Below, piece after piece: positions 34,860 through 44,500 of a DNA stretch of 54,007 bases (within the stretch, counting starts at the first letter, position 1; each line of letters begins with the position of its first letter). This DNA is from Aporhodopirellula aestuarii (GTDB lineage: Bacteria; Planctomycetota; Planctomycetia; Pirellulales; Pirellulaceae): the NCBI RefSeq assembly GCF_023701485.1, contig NZ_JAMQBK010000048.1, positions 1-54,007 on the forward strand. Reading direction: 5' to 3'. The notes under the pieces are model-generated. The model did not search any database. It saw nothing but the letters and a program-made list of their open reading frames with translations, and was not told where the DNA came from. The position numbers and the translations under genes are program-made.

Positions 34860-35630
34860 TTAGAAACGGCGTTCGAGCACGGGTTCGTGGCCGAGGTGGT
34901 ATCGATTGACCGCGATGGCCAGCAGCATTCCGGCAACGAATCCTCCCGCGTGCGCCCACCATGCGACGCCATCGACCATGCCGCCGGAAAGAGATCCGAT
35001 GCCGCTGAAGACCTGCATCGCAAACCAGAGTCCGAGAAAGATGGGTGCCGGAACCACGATCGTGGTGAAGATAACGATCAGCGGCAAAATCGTCAGCACG
35101 CGGGCGTGAGGATACAAGAACGCATAAGCTCCCATCACACCCGCGATCGCTCCGCTGGCACCGATCGTGGGCACGGGGCTGTCCGTCTGGGTGATGTAAT
35201 GGGAGAGCCCCGCGAGAATCCCGGTCCCGAGATACAACCCGGCAAACCCGACATGGCCGATCCGGTCTTCGACGTTGTCGCCGAAGATATACAGAAACCA
35301 CATGTTGCCCAAGAAATGCATCCATCCCCCGTGTAGAAACATGCACGTGATCAACGTTACCCAAGGGGCGACGGGTGAGGGGGCGAGTTCTTGTCGAACG
35401 GTAACCACTTCGATTCCGCGCGGTGTTTGCACCGGCTGTTGAGTTTCGATCACGGGGATCGCATCGGGGTCGCTCAACCGCAGCGGCACCATTGCAAACG
35501 CCGAAATGATGCCCTCCCCTTGATCCGGCGCGGATTGTTGAGCCATGAACGCGAGGGAGCACAACGCGATCACGATGTAATTTACGACCGGCGTCCTACG
35601 GCTGGGAATATCGTCACGAATTGGAATCAT
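34860..35630 (-). CDS. Rhomboid-family intramembrane serine protease
   Basis: 256 residues. The catalytic serine is Ser159 in TIGASGAIAG and its partner is His227 in AWWAHAGGF. The oxyanion and structural residues lie in FLHGGWMHFLGNMWFL (His105, Asn109). About six membrane helices are present, with a ~60-residue loop between the first and second (about 35-90) that is longer than usual. It cleaves substrate transmembrane helices within the membrane; no substrate is evident. The divergent neighbour is the HEAT-like gene. Confidence 0.93.
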   Translation of the reverse strand: MIPIRDDIPSRRTPVVNYIVIALCSLAFMAQQSAPDQGEGIISAFAMVPLRLSDPDAIPVIETQQPVQTPRGIEVVTVRQELAPSPVAPWVTLITCMFLHGGWMHFLGNMWFLYIFGDNVEDRIGHVGFAGLYLGTGILAGLSHYITQTDSPVPTIGASGAIAGVMGAYAFLYPHARVLTILPLIVIFTTIVVPAPIFLGLWFAMQVFSGIGSLSGGMVDGVAWWAHAGGFVAGMLLAIAVNRYHLGHEPVLERRF

Positions 35631-35791
35631 GCGAGGCTGTTATTAGCGATCAAAAGTGACACGACGGGGTGATCCGCTCGGCGAGTCGCTGGCGACTTCG
35701 GTTTTCGCGTCGAGGACGCTAGTCTATCCGATCGCCGGTAGTTTACGAACGCCACTCTCCCGAACGTCGCGACGACAATTGAGCAAACGAT

Positions 35792-36325
35792 ATGCCCACA
35801 CCTCTCCCCGAAGACGATTGGAAAAAACAGCTCGATCAAGCCAAAAGGCCCAGTGAACTACTGCCCATCCTTCAGGACCTCGCGTCTCAGGAGGACGTCA
35901 GCGGGATTGCCCGGAAGTGTCTCGAATTGCTCGCCCATGAAGACTCCGAAATTCGCATTTGGGCGGCCGAGGCACTCGAATCGAGTGCCCTTCCCGATGC
36001 CAGTGAAACCGAAGAACTGACACAGTGGCTCGAGCACCTGTTGGCTCAACAAGCTAACGCGGCGAAGAAACCGTTTGCTTGGCCGGGGACCCCCGCGGCC
36101 GAGGCGGCGAAGGCATCACCCAAACCGGATGAGGAGTTGGCGGCATCCTTGCTCGCCGATCAACTTTACTGGACGGCGACCATGCTGGGCCGGATCGGAG
36201 CGGATGCCGCATCAGCGGATCCTGCTTTGGCGAGGCTGGAACAACTCGGCCAGGACGCTGGTGCGAAACCGTTTCATGATGCCGCTGCGAGGGCGACCGT
36301 CATGCGGAAACGTTTGTCTGCTTAA
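35792..36325 (+). CDS. HEAT-like helical repeat protein
   Basis: 177 residues, soluble and acidic. Residues ~20-70 show the two-helix HEAT pattern (SGIARKCLELLAHEDSEIRIWAAEALESS; the core piece is EIRIWAAEALE). A Pro/Ala-rich linker follows, then a second helical part with ADQLYWTATMLGRIGADAA. No enzymatic motif is seen; a protein-interaction role is likely. The partner is unknown, and it sits alone between divergent rhomboid and convergent VanZ-like genes (8-bp gap). Confidence 0.65.
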   Translation: MPTPLPEDDWKKQLDQAKRPSELLPILQDLASQEDVSGIARKCLELLAHEDSEIRIWAAEALESSALPDASETEELTQWLEHLLAQQANAAKKPFAWPGTPAAEAAKASPKPDEELAASLLADQLYWTATMLGRIGADAASADPALARLEQLGQDAGAKPFHDAAARATVMRKRLSA

Positions 36326-36332
36326 TGCGTTG

Positions 36333-36758
36333 TTAGTTTAAAAACGCGGACCGGGGCTCTGAACAATCGCTGCGCCGCCGGCGTGCCCAGTGATACCGGG
36401 CAAATGCGTAGAGTGACACGGCGAGCAGTGTGCCCATCGCGTCGGCAACAAAGTCACGCACGTCGGGACTGCGGCCACGGACGAGTGCCTGGGTCAATTC
36501 GTCGAGCACGCCGTAGACAAGACACGTCAGTACGATCCCCCCGAAACGACGCCACAGTCGGGTCGAGTTGGTGCAATAGCAGAGCAGCGTGGCGAGTAAG
36601 AAAAACGCCGTGAAATGCATGACTTTATCGTTCATGCGTGGCATTGCCGATGGAATCTCGGGAAGATGCGTGCCGGTGAAAATGATGCACCAGTAGAACG
36701 CGAGGGTTAAAATTCCCAGGCGAACGCCGAACAGTCGAATTCCCGAAACAGGTTGCAT
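36333..36758 (-). CDS. VanZ-like membrane protein
   Basis: 141 residues with four hydrophobic segments. The VanZ-like pattern is present: NDKVMHFTAFFLLATLL in the second helix and GVLDELTQALVRGRSPDVRDFVADAMGTLLA after the third (diagnostic piece RGRSPDVRDFVADAMG). VanZ confers low-level teicoplanin resistance in enterococci, but family members are widespread and most have no link to glycopeptides; no other resistance genes are nearby. Confidence 0.85.
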   Translation of the reverse strand: MQPVSGIRLFGVRLGILTLAFYWCIIFTGTHLPEIPSAMPRMNDKVMHFTAFFLLATLLCYCTNSTRLWRRFGGIVLTCLVYGVLDELTQALVRGRSPDVRDFVADAMGTLLAVSLYAFARYHWARRRRSDCSEPRSAFLN

Positions 36759-36895
36759 CTATCATGCTCTCGTGTAAGGCGATCGGCAGATGCGAACTGA
36801 CCGTGTGACCGCCTTGGAAGACCATCGCACATCCCGCTAGGGTAAGTATCTAGCTGCCGCTCGTAAAACATTGACTCACCACCGAGGTCTGTATC

Positions 36896-37723
36896 GTGAA
36901 TTTCACCGTCCACGCTCAATCCATTCTTGCGAACGAGCCAAATTCGACTATCCGCCGCCCGCGTGCATTTGCCTTAATGACCACGGCGTGTCTCCTCGCT
37001 GTTTCCTTCGTAGTCTCTGCAAATCCTGCGATTTGCCAAGACTCCAACGCTGAATCTTCATCGGTTTCCAGCCAGAAAGCCCCAATCGACAAATCGGCGG
37101 ACCGTTTCACGCCGATGAAAGGCAAATGGAAAGCGGCCTCCTTCGGGGGCGATGGACCCATCGATATCACGAAGACCGACGATGGCGGGGAACTGATCGA
37201 AATGTTCGTCGGTGATCCGCTCACCGGGATTCGCTGGGAAGGCGATTTTCCAAAGGAAAACTACGAAATTCGGTTCGAAGCTCGCCGGTTGGAAGGGTTT
37301 GACTTTTTTGCCGCGATCACCTTCCCCGTTGGGGATCAGCACTGTTCGTTCGTGCTCGGCGGCTGGGGCGGCGGGATGGTCGGAATCAGCAGCATTGATG
37401 GCAACGACGCGTCGAGCAACGAGACCACTCAGTACAAAGACTTCGAAACCGATCAGTGGTACAAAATCCGCGTCCGCGTCGACGAGATGAACGTAACATG
37501 TTGGCTCGATGATGAAGAATACGCGACCGTCCCACGTGGCGAACACACGTTGAGCATTCGCATCGAGATGGATCCATGCCTGCCGTTGGGGATCGCGAAC
37601 TTCATGACCCGCAGCGAACTGAGGAAAATCGAAATGCGCAAACTCAATGATGATGCGACGTCCAGTGAACTGGTCCCCCATCAATCGAACAATGCCCCGG
37701 CGAAGAGCGAGGTGTCCGAATGA
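36896..37723 (+). CDS. Secreted DUF1080/LamG-like protein
   Basis: 275 residues from a GTG at 36896; an in-frame ATG at 36977 would give a shorter signal lacking its basic n-region. Signal peptide core [16 protein letters not shown], cleaved near AICQ. The mature part is a beta-sandwich resembling the 3-keto-disaccharide hydrolase (DUF1080) fold: [44 protein letters not shown] and [21 protein letters not shown]. Such proteins in planctomycetes act on or bind polysaccharides. It overlaps tadA as ATGA. Confidence 0.75.
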   Translation: MNFTVHAQSILANEPNSTIRRPRAFALMTTACLLAVSFVVSANPAICQDSNAESSSVSSQKAPIDKSADRFTPMKGKWKAASFGGDGPIDITKTDDGGELIEMFVGDPLTGIRWEGDFPKENYEIRFEARRLEGFDFFAAITFPVGDQHCSFVLGGWGGGMVGISSIDGNDASSNETTQYKDFETDQWYKIRVRVDEMNVTCWLDDEEYATVPRGEHTLSIRIEMDPCLPLGIANFMTRSELRKIEMRKLNDDATSSELVPHQSNNAPAKSEVSE

Positions 37724-38268
37724 TTTCCGAATTTGGTTTCGACGACGGATCCCAGCGAAGTTCGTATTCTCATGGACTGGATAGTTCCTTGGATCAAGAT
37801 CTCATCGATTTTGATGCACACTGGATGGGGCGTGCGATTGAACTTGCGCAAGCGGCGGCGATCGATGACGAAGTGCCCGTTGGCGCGGTGATCGTGCGAC
37901 GCGGCAAGATGATCGGAGGTGCCGCGAATCAGCGTGAGGCGTTGCACGATCCGACCGCCCACGCCGAGATGATCGCGATCACTCAGGCTGCTGCGGCGAT
38001 CGAAGATTGGCGACTCGAGGAAGCGACACTGTACGTGACGCTCGAACCGTGCCTGATGTGCGCCGGTGCGATCTTGCAGGCGCGGGTGCCGAGGGTTGTT
38101 TTTGGTGCAGCCGATCCGAAGGCGGGAGCCGTCGTCAGTTTGTACCAAGTGCTCGGTGACAACCGATTGAATCATCAGTGCCAGATCACTTCGGGCATCA
38201 TGGCTGACCGCTGTGGTCGAATGTTGACTGAATTTTTCGCATCGAAACGCGCGATGGGAAAAAAGTAG
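37720..38268 (+). CDS. tadA: tRNA-specific adenosine deaminase
   Basis: 182 residues. A zinc-dependent cytidine-deaminase-fold enzyme that makes inosine at the wobble base of tRNA-Arg(ACG). Zinc and catalytic residues are His81 and Glu83 in [10 protein letters not shown] and the Cys pair of PCLMCAGAI (Cys111, Cys114). The stretch [19 protein letters not shown] fits TadA. The first ~33 residues before [13 protein letters not shown] are an acidic, Ser-rich extension absent from E. coli TadA; the true start could be later. Coupled to the DUF1080-like gene by ATGA, a pairing with no obvious functional reason. Confidence 0.92.
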   Translation: MISEFGFDDGSQRSSYSHGLDSSLDQDLIDFDAHWMGRAIELAQAAAIDDEVPVGAVIVRRGKMIGGAANQREALHDPTAHAEMIAITQAAAAIEDWRLEEATLYVTLEPCLMCAGAILQARVPRVVFGAADPKAGAVVSLYQVLGDNRLNHQCQITSGIMADRCGRMLTEFFASKRAMGKK

Positions 38269-38344
38269 CGAAACGACCCGTTTAACGCCGATTATATCGA
38301 GACTCACCTTTTTGTAGCGAAACCTCTACGCAGACGCCGATACC

Positions 38345-38363
38345 GAATGCATGACATGCATTC
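38345..38363. promoter_or_regulatory. 19-bp palindrome before the histidine kinase gene
   Basis: GAATGCATG and CATGCATTC are perfect 9-bp inverted arms around a single A at 38354, ending 31 bp before the ATG at 38395. The position and symmetry suggest an operator for a dimeric regulator. Short spacing makes an RNA hairpin implausible. Confidence 0.5.
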
Positions 38364-38394
38364 CTTTCTGGTTTCCTAGAGAAGTGACCGATCA

Positions 38395-39609
38395 ATGGCG
38401 ACAGTGGCGACGAGTTTACCGACGATAAGTTTGCCGCTTCGCCACTGCAGCATGACTTCGCTCAATTTGGTCGATAGTCCGCCGGAAACGGACTTTGATA
38501 ATTTGACGCGATTGGTTCAAGAGGTTCTGAATGTGCCGGTGGCGTTGGTTTCAATTGTGGAACCACGCAACGACCGCCAATATTTCAAGAGCCAGCAGGG
38601 GCTTCCGGAACCCTGGGCGACCCTTCGCCAGACGCCGCTCTCGCACTCATTTTGCCAGCATGTCACACGTTGTGATGAGATGCTCGTGATTGATAACGCG
38701 TTGGAAAATGAGCTCGTTTGTGACAATTTGGCCGTTCGTGATCTCGGCGTCAGTGCGTACTTGGGGATGCCGATTTACTCACCCGATCGGATCTGTGTAG
38801 GCGCCCTTTGCGCGATCGACGTTCATCCACGCGAGTGGACCGCGACGGACATCCGCTTGATGAATTCGATTGCCGACTGCGTTACCGAAGCGATCTTGCT
38901 TCGAGCGGCATTTCAGACGGCGGCGGAGCTGCACGAGGAACAGAAGACATTCACGTACGCGTTGTCGCATGACCTCAAGGCGCCCGTCGTTTCGCTCAAG
39001 ACGTTGCTGAGGGAACTGCATGCGGATTGCTCGGCTGCCGGTGATGCCAGCGAGATCGAACTGCTCGATCTCAGCATGAATTTAGTTAGCCGAATGGAGT
39101 CTCAAATAGGTGGACTCTCTGAATTTCATCGTTTGGCCGGATCGCACTTCCCGTTGGCGCCGGTCAAATTGGAACGAGTCGTCTTTGATGCCTTGGTCAG
39201 TCTCAAGGAACCCATTCACGAGTGTCGGGCGGAGATTTCGATCGGCTCGTTGCCGGACGTGCAGGGAATCGAATCGCTCCTGATCTCGCTTTTCCAAAAT
39301 TTGATCGAGAACGCGATCAAGTATCGTCGTAAGGATCGTCGGCCGAGCGTGCGAATCGAGGCGTCGGTTTGCGGAAAACAGGTTCAGGTGAGAGTGATTG
39401 ACAACGGCATCGGAATTCCGTTTGAGTCACACGGGCAAGTCTTCGAGATGTTTGAACGGCTTCATTCACGCGCCGACTATGAAGGGACGGGGCTGGGGTT
39501 AGCGATTTGTAAAAGGATCGTTGACATTCATCGTGGGACGATCGAAATTGAATCGGGGCTGGATCAAGGGACCACGGTAATCATCCGTTTGCAGGGTTTG
39601 AGCCATTGA
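38395..39609 (+). CDS. GAF-domain sensor histidine kinase
   Basis: 404 residues. Residues ~30-170 form a GAF-type sensor resembling stand-alone cytosolic GAF kinases (PVALVSIVEPRNDRQYFKSQ; SAYLGMPI; VGALCAIDV). The dimerisation/phosphoacceptor motif is ALSHDLKAP with His192. The ATPase has LIENAIKY (N box), DNGIGIP (G1) and GTGLGLAI (G2). No membrane segment, so the signal is probably cytoplasmic. The stop overlaps the response regulator's TTG start (TTGA). A 19-bp palindrome lies in its leader. Confidence 0.93.
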   Translation: MATVATSLPTISLPLRHCSMTSLNLVDSPPETDFDNLTRLVQEVLNVPVALVSIVEPRNDRQYFKSQQGLPEPWATLRQTPLSHSFCQHVTRCDEMLVIDNALENELVCDNLAVRDLGVSAYLGMPIYSPDRICVGALCAIDVHPREWTATDIRLMNSIADCVTEAILLRAAFQTAAELHEEQKTFTYALSHDLKAPVVSLKTLLRELHADCSAAGDASEIELLDLSMNLVSRMESQIGGLSEFHRLAGSHFPLAPVKLERVVFDALVSLKEPIHECRAEISIGSLPDVQGIESLLISLFQNLIENAIKYRRKDRRPSVRIEASVCGKQVQVRVIDNGIGIPFESHGQVFEMFERLHSRADYEGTGLGLAICKRIVDIHRGTIEIESGLDQGTTVIIRLQGLSH

Positions 39610-40016
39610 ATTTGCCAGCGAAGAAAATTCACGTCATGTTTATTGACGATGATCCGGTCGATCAGACTTTGTATCGCCGGTTGTGTAAACGCTCGGATGA
39701 CGTTGGATCGGTTGAGTACTGTTCCTATGCCGATGAAGCCTTAGCGCAGTTAACTGCCAACCCGGAGGATCGACCCGACTTGATTTTCCTCGATATGCGG
39801 ATCCCGCGAATGTCAGGGCTCGAGTTCTTGAACCGGCTCGACGGGTTTGGACCCGAGATGACGAAGGACATGCACGTGATCATTGCGACGACGTCGATTC
39901 ATCCCGACGATAAAGCTGCTGCGACGGCGTTTTCGTTCGTAAGAGATTTCGCAACCAAACCGATTTCGGACGAGCAATTGCGAGGCATCATCGATTCGAT
40001 ACGTGCCGATTCTTAA
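39606..40016 (+). CDS. Single-domain response regulator (Rcp1-like)
   Basis: 136 residues, receiver domain only. The acidic pocket is IDDDP at 13-17, the phosphoacceptor is Asp63 in FLDMRIP, and the switch residues are in ATTS and TKP. The start is a TTG at 39606 overlapping the kinase stop; the ATG at 39636 would cut into the first strand (HVMFIDDD). With no output domain it probably acts by protein contact, like the Rcp1 regulators of GAF/phytochrome-type kinases. Ends 4 bp into the convergent GNAT gene. Confidence 0.93.
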   Translation: MNLPAKKIHVMFIDDDPVDQTLYRRLCKRSDDVGSVEYCSYADEALAQLTANPEDRPDLIFLDMRIPRMSGLEFLNRLDGFGPEMTKDMHVIIATTSIHPDDKAAATAFSFVRDFATKPISDEQLRGIIDSIRADS

Positions 40017-40444
40017 GCCAGCGATTTGCTCATTTTTTGATGTTTGAGTGAGATCAACTCGAACTCATCTCCCACGGGTTGGTAGCCGAGTTTTTCATAG
40101 AACGGGACACACGCTTCTCGGGCGTGAAGAAAGGCTTCCGAAAAACCCAATTCACGGAGACGGGTTTCGCAGCTTTTTAACAGCTCACTACCCACTCCAC
40201 AGCGTTGGCGATCTGATCGGACTGCCATCTGGCGGAATTGAACGATTCCAGAGGATTGCGGGCGGGCGACGATGGTTGCGACCAGTTCGTCATTGTCGAA
40301 AGCGCCGAAGTGCAACTGGGCGTGCTCGCCATCGAGTTCTTCGGCTGTTAATTTCAGGCCGAGCGGCTCCCGCAGCACGTCGTGCCGAAGTTCGAGTGCC
40401 GATTGGTATTCTGGGGAACACCACTCAATTTCGATGATTTTCAT
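40013..40444 (-). CDS. GNAT-family N-acetyltransferase
   Basis: 143 residues from the ATG at 40444 (MKIIEIEWCSPEYQSALELR, typical of the YjcF/ElaA-like branch); an ATG nine codons upstream is possible. The acetyl-CoA site is in MAVRSDRQRCGVGSELLKS, the R/Q-x-x-G-x-G/A motif, followed by HAREACVPFYEKLGYQPVGDEF. Substrate not predictable. Divergent from the sugar-activation cassette, with a 187-bp interval. Confidence 0.9.
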   Translation of the reverse strand: MKIIEIEWCSPEYQSALELRHDVLREPLGLKLTAEELDGEHAQLHFGAFDNDELVATIVARPQSSGIVQFRQMAVRSDRQRCGVGSELLKSCETRLRELGFSEAFLHAREACVPFYEKLGYQPVGDEFELISLKHQKMSKSLA

Positions 40445-40631
40445 AGCGATTTTCCGCTTTAAAGCCGTCATTTCCCCGTTGAGTTGGCCAGTAATGTACC
40501 ACAGTCAGGCGGAGTGGGCCCCCACACGAGTACGCGGCTCGGTGGTCTTTTTCCGGGCGCCAACTATCCTATATCGACGCTCGTCACGACCTGAACAAAA
40601 AGCACCCTTTGCCCATTGAAGACCTCGATCC

Positions 40632-41531
40632 ATGCAAGTCCTAAAAGCGGTCATTACAGCCGCGGCGCCGAATCAGAACACGCTTCCACTGCAACGTTTG
40701 GTGGACCGCAACGGCGAAGAAAAAACAGCTCTGCAACTGATTGTCGAAGAGACCCTGTCGGCGGGTGTGGAAGAGATCGGCGTGGTGATTCAGCCGGGCG
40801 ATGAAGAGAACTATCGACAGGCGGCAGGCTCCAGCATCGGCGCACTGCGTTTCTTGCACCAGGATCGGCCGCTCGGCTACGCGGACGCCTTATTGCGAGC
40901 GGAGTCGTTTTGCGGCGACGATGCGTTTCTGCATCTCGTTGGTGATCACCTCTATCTTTCTGCAACGCAGACGAGCTGTGCCGCCCAGCTCGTTGCGGTC
41001 GCGTGCCAACACGAGTGCCCCGTATCGGCGGTTCAGCCCACCCGTGAGCACCGCTTGCCTTACTTCGGCATCGTCGGTGGCAACAGTGTTCCGCGTCACG
41101 ACGGCCTGTATGACGTTCGCAGCGTCGTCGAAAAGCCGACCCCGACGTTGGCCGAGCAAGACCTGATCACACCGGGGCTCCGCAGTGGACATTATCTCGG
41201 CTATTTCGGGATGCATGTTTTGACGCCCGCAGTGATCGAGTGTCTGCATGAAGTCATGAATGATCCGAGCTTGGAGCGTCCGTCGCTTACCGATGCGGCG
41301 GCAAAGTTGATCTCCCGTGGCAAGTATCTCGCCTGTCAAATTCGCGGCGAGCGATACAACATCGGATTCCAATACGGTGTTTTGATCGCACAACTCGCGA
41401 TCGGGTTGTCCGGACGTGACCGTGATTTCCTGCTCACCGAATTGGTGGAGTTGCTCGCCAAACGTGCGGAAGGAGCCCCGATCAACGCAGACGCATTCGA
41501 TTCATCGGCGTTTGCTGAAGGAGCCAACTGA
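40632..41531 (+). CDS. GalU-like nucleotidyltransferase with degenerate active site
   Basis: 299 residues with the GalU/RmlA-type fold by pattern: AVITAA at 6-11, then QDRPLGYADALLRA at ~77-90, LVGDHLYLS at ~102-110, VVEKPTP at 165-171 (Glu167, Lys168) and HYLGYFGMHVLTP. The defining G-x-G-T-R-x-x-P...PK signature near residues 10-25 is missing (AAAPNQNTLPLQRLV instead). The usual second metal Asp of the Y-D-x-G motif is Asn (RYNIGF, Asn243). Catalysis as a standard uridylyl- or thymidylyltransferase is therefore doubtful. Its stop overlaps the next start by 1 bp (TGATG), so it is coupled to the 1121-residue enzyme and may be a subunit. Confidence 0.75.
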   Translation: MQVLKAVITAAAPNQNTLPLQRLVDRNGEEKTALQLIVEETLSAGVEEIGVVIQPGDEENYRQAAGSSIGALRFLHQDRPLGYADALLRAESFCGDDAFLHLVGDHLYLSATQTSCAAQLVAVACQHECPVSAVQPTREHRLPYFGIVGGNSVPRHDGLYDVRSVVEKPTPTLAEQDLITPGLRSGHYLGYFGMHVLTPAVIECLHEVMNDPSLERPSLTDAAAKLISRGKYLACQIRGERYNIGFQYGVLIAQLAIGLSGRDRDFLLTELVELLAKRAEGAPINADAFDSSAFAEGAN

Positions 41532-44500
41532 TGACGCTGACGATGGAGACAAATCCTTTTATTGAAACAATTCTTTCCGAAGATGCGGAGCTGCGAGATC
41601 GATCACTCGAATCGTTGTGCGAAGATGAATCGCTCGACGGATTGATGGGGCATGCCGCGGCGTTGGATCGATTCCGTCGCAACGAAGGCAATCTTTATCG
41701 CCGTGTTCGCGCCTTGTTCTTTTTGTCATCGCTCTACCGATATCATTTGCCGACGCGGTTCGACGGAAGTGGCTCCGGCAGCATCCCGTTCGACGGTTAC
41801 GAACATTTGCTCAATCGGCGTTTCCAAGAGGCGATCGATTCGTTCTTGCAGACGCAATCGCAACTCGGTCCTTCGGATGCTTTGGCTAGCGCGCTGGCAC
41901 AGGCGTATCACGAATTGGGATTTCAGACTCTCGCCGATCAAGTCCGTCATAGTGTGCGCACCGTGCGCGGCAACCAGTGGATGTTTCGACTCGGTCACGT
42001 TGCCGAGCATCCGCTGCGTCTGCGTCAGGAACTTCATGCATCGGGAGAGGCGAATGGTCCACACGCGGTATTGCGTGAGACCACGGCTGTACGAATGGAT
42101 GTTTCGCATAGCGCGTGGAGCGATATCTTTTTCTTAGGGATGGATTTCCCGCAGGGCGCTCGCGTCCTGAATGTGTCCGTGGACCTCGGCGTCCGCGGTC
42201 GCGACAAGATGGTGCGTCCACCGATCGAAACGTATTTGCGCGTGATCGACCGACCGGTCTTTCGATTGGTCAGCGTGGACTTGGGCGCGTCGACGGAGGT
42301 GACCACGGTAGCGGAAATGTTTGATTTCGCACGTGACTACCTCGGTTTGCTCAAAGCTGCGGTGATCGCCTCCGGAGTCGTACCGCCGGGATTGGAGGGT
42401 TGTGGTTCATCGATGTCGGCATTGCTCGAACGTGTTGTCGGTCGCGGTCGGGGACTCGAACTCGTTAGCAAAATCAATGACATTCCGAAAGGCTCGCGGC
42501 TGGCTGTGTCGACCAATCTGCTCGGATCACTGATCAGTAATTTGATGCGGGCGACCGGCCAAATCCGCACTCTTGAGGGGCCGCTGACTGAAACGGATCG
42601 GCGTTTGGTGGCCGCCCGCGCGATCCTCGGCGAATGGATCGGCGGCAGCGGCGGTGGGTGGCAGGATTCCGGCGGCGTCTGGCCGGGCGTCAAGTTGATC
42701 TGCGGACAGGAAGCTGGTCCAGATGATCCCGAGTTCGGAATCAGCCGTGGTTGTCTGATGCCGAATCATACCGTTCTTGGGAACGACAAGGTCAGCGACA
42801 AAGCCCGACAAAAACTGCAGGACTCTCTCGTCCTCGTGCACGGGGGCATGGCCCAAAACGTGGGCCCGATTTTAGAGATGGTCACCGAACATTACCTCGT
42901 TCGGGGCGACTCGCAGTGGACGGCGAGACAAGAGGCGATGAAGATTTACGATAAGGTGGTTGACGCGCTCTGCGATGGAGACATCGCCGAACTTGGGAAA
43001 TTGACTACACGTAATTTCGAAGGGCCATTGCAGACGATCATTCCGTGGGCAACCAATCGTTTCACCGACACGATGATCGAAAACTGCCGCCAAAAATTTG
43101 GTGATCAGTTTTGGGGATTTTGGATGCTCGGCGGTATGTCGGGCGGCGGTATGGGATTCATTTTCGATCCGTCGATCAAAAACGCTGCACAAGATTGGTT
43201 GAGCATCGAACTCGTTCGTGTCAAACGGTCGCTCGAAACAGCGTTGCCGTTTGCGATGGACCCGGTCGTGTATGATTTTGCGATCAACGACAGCGGCACG
43301 TCGGCGGAGCTTTTGCGAGATCAACACGCGGCGTTGCCACAAAACTATTACGCGTTGATGCTGCCGCAATGGTTGCGCACGCCGCTGCGAGAACTCTCGC
43401 CACAAACCCGCGACGAACTTTCACGAATCGCGTCGCGTTGTGAAGATCCAAGCGTTTCCGGCCTTGATGCTTCTGTGCTGCTGCGAAGTGTGTTGCCGAC
43501 ACCGAAGGTCGACATGGTGAGCAAAGTTACTGCCACGGACAGGACCGATCGAGGTTCATCTCTGAAGGATATTTTGCAACGTAATGGATTCGATCGCAGT
43601 CAGCACGAGCAGATTCGTGACAGCATGCGGTCGGGGCGATTTGGTTTGGCGGCGAACCGGTTGGCTCGTGATTTAAAGATCACTGACGTCGAACAACATC
43701 ATGTCACCGATACCCGCGACGGGATTGACGACGCCATGATTCGAATCGGTGAGGACGCGATCGCCAGTGGTCAGGTTGGCGTCGTAACTCTCGCCGCGGG
43801 CGTGGGCAGTCGGTGGACCCAAGGAGCGGGCGTTTGCAAAGCGCTGCATCCGTTTCATCGGTTTGCCGGACGCCACCGCAGTTTCCTGGAGATCCATTTG
43901 GCGAAGAATCGCGCCACGTCGCGAAAACATGGCGGCGTGATTCCCCATGTGGTGACGACGAGCTGGATGACCGATGAAGCGATCCGGACGGCACTACGGG
44001 AGAACGAAAACTACGGCCATGACGGTCCGTTGCATGTGTCGAGTGGACGCAGCGTCGGGTTGCGAATGATTCCGATGGTGCGAGATCTACAGTTTTTGTG
44101 GGAAGAGACCCCGCAGCAGATGCTCGATCAGCAACAGCAAAAGATGCGCGAGAGTGCCCGCTCGGCGATCGCCCATTGGGCCCGCACGACGGGGGAAGGC
44201 AGCGATTACACCGATAACGTTCCGGCGCAGTGCGTCCATCCGGTCGGCCACTGGTACGAAGTTCCTAACCTGTTTCGCGGTGGCGTGCTGTCAAAAATGT
44301 TGCGTGAGCAACCAACTCTGAAATATTTGATGCTGCACAATATCGACACGCTCGGCGCAAACGTGGATCCCGGTTTGTTCGGGTTGCACATTCGATCTGG
44401 TGCGACGTTGAGCTACGAGGTCATTCCGCGTCGGTTGGAAGATCGCGGCGGCGGTTTGGCGGTTGTGGCGGGCCGCCCGCGACTTGTCGAAGGGCTCGCA

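Noticed and set aside
36333..36758. VanZ-like gene as glycopeptide resistance
   Set aside because: Only the VanZ-like fold is present; no vanHAX or regulators nearby, and the family is common in non-resistant bacteria.
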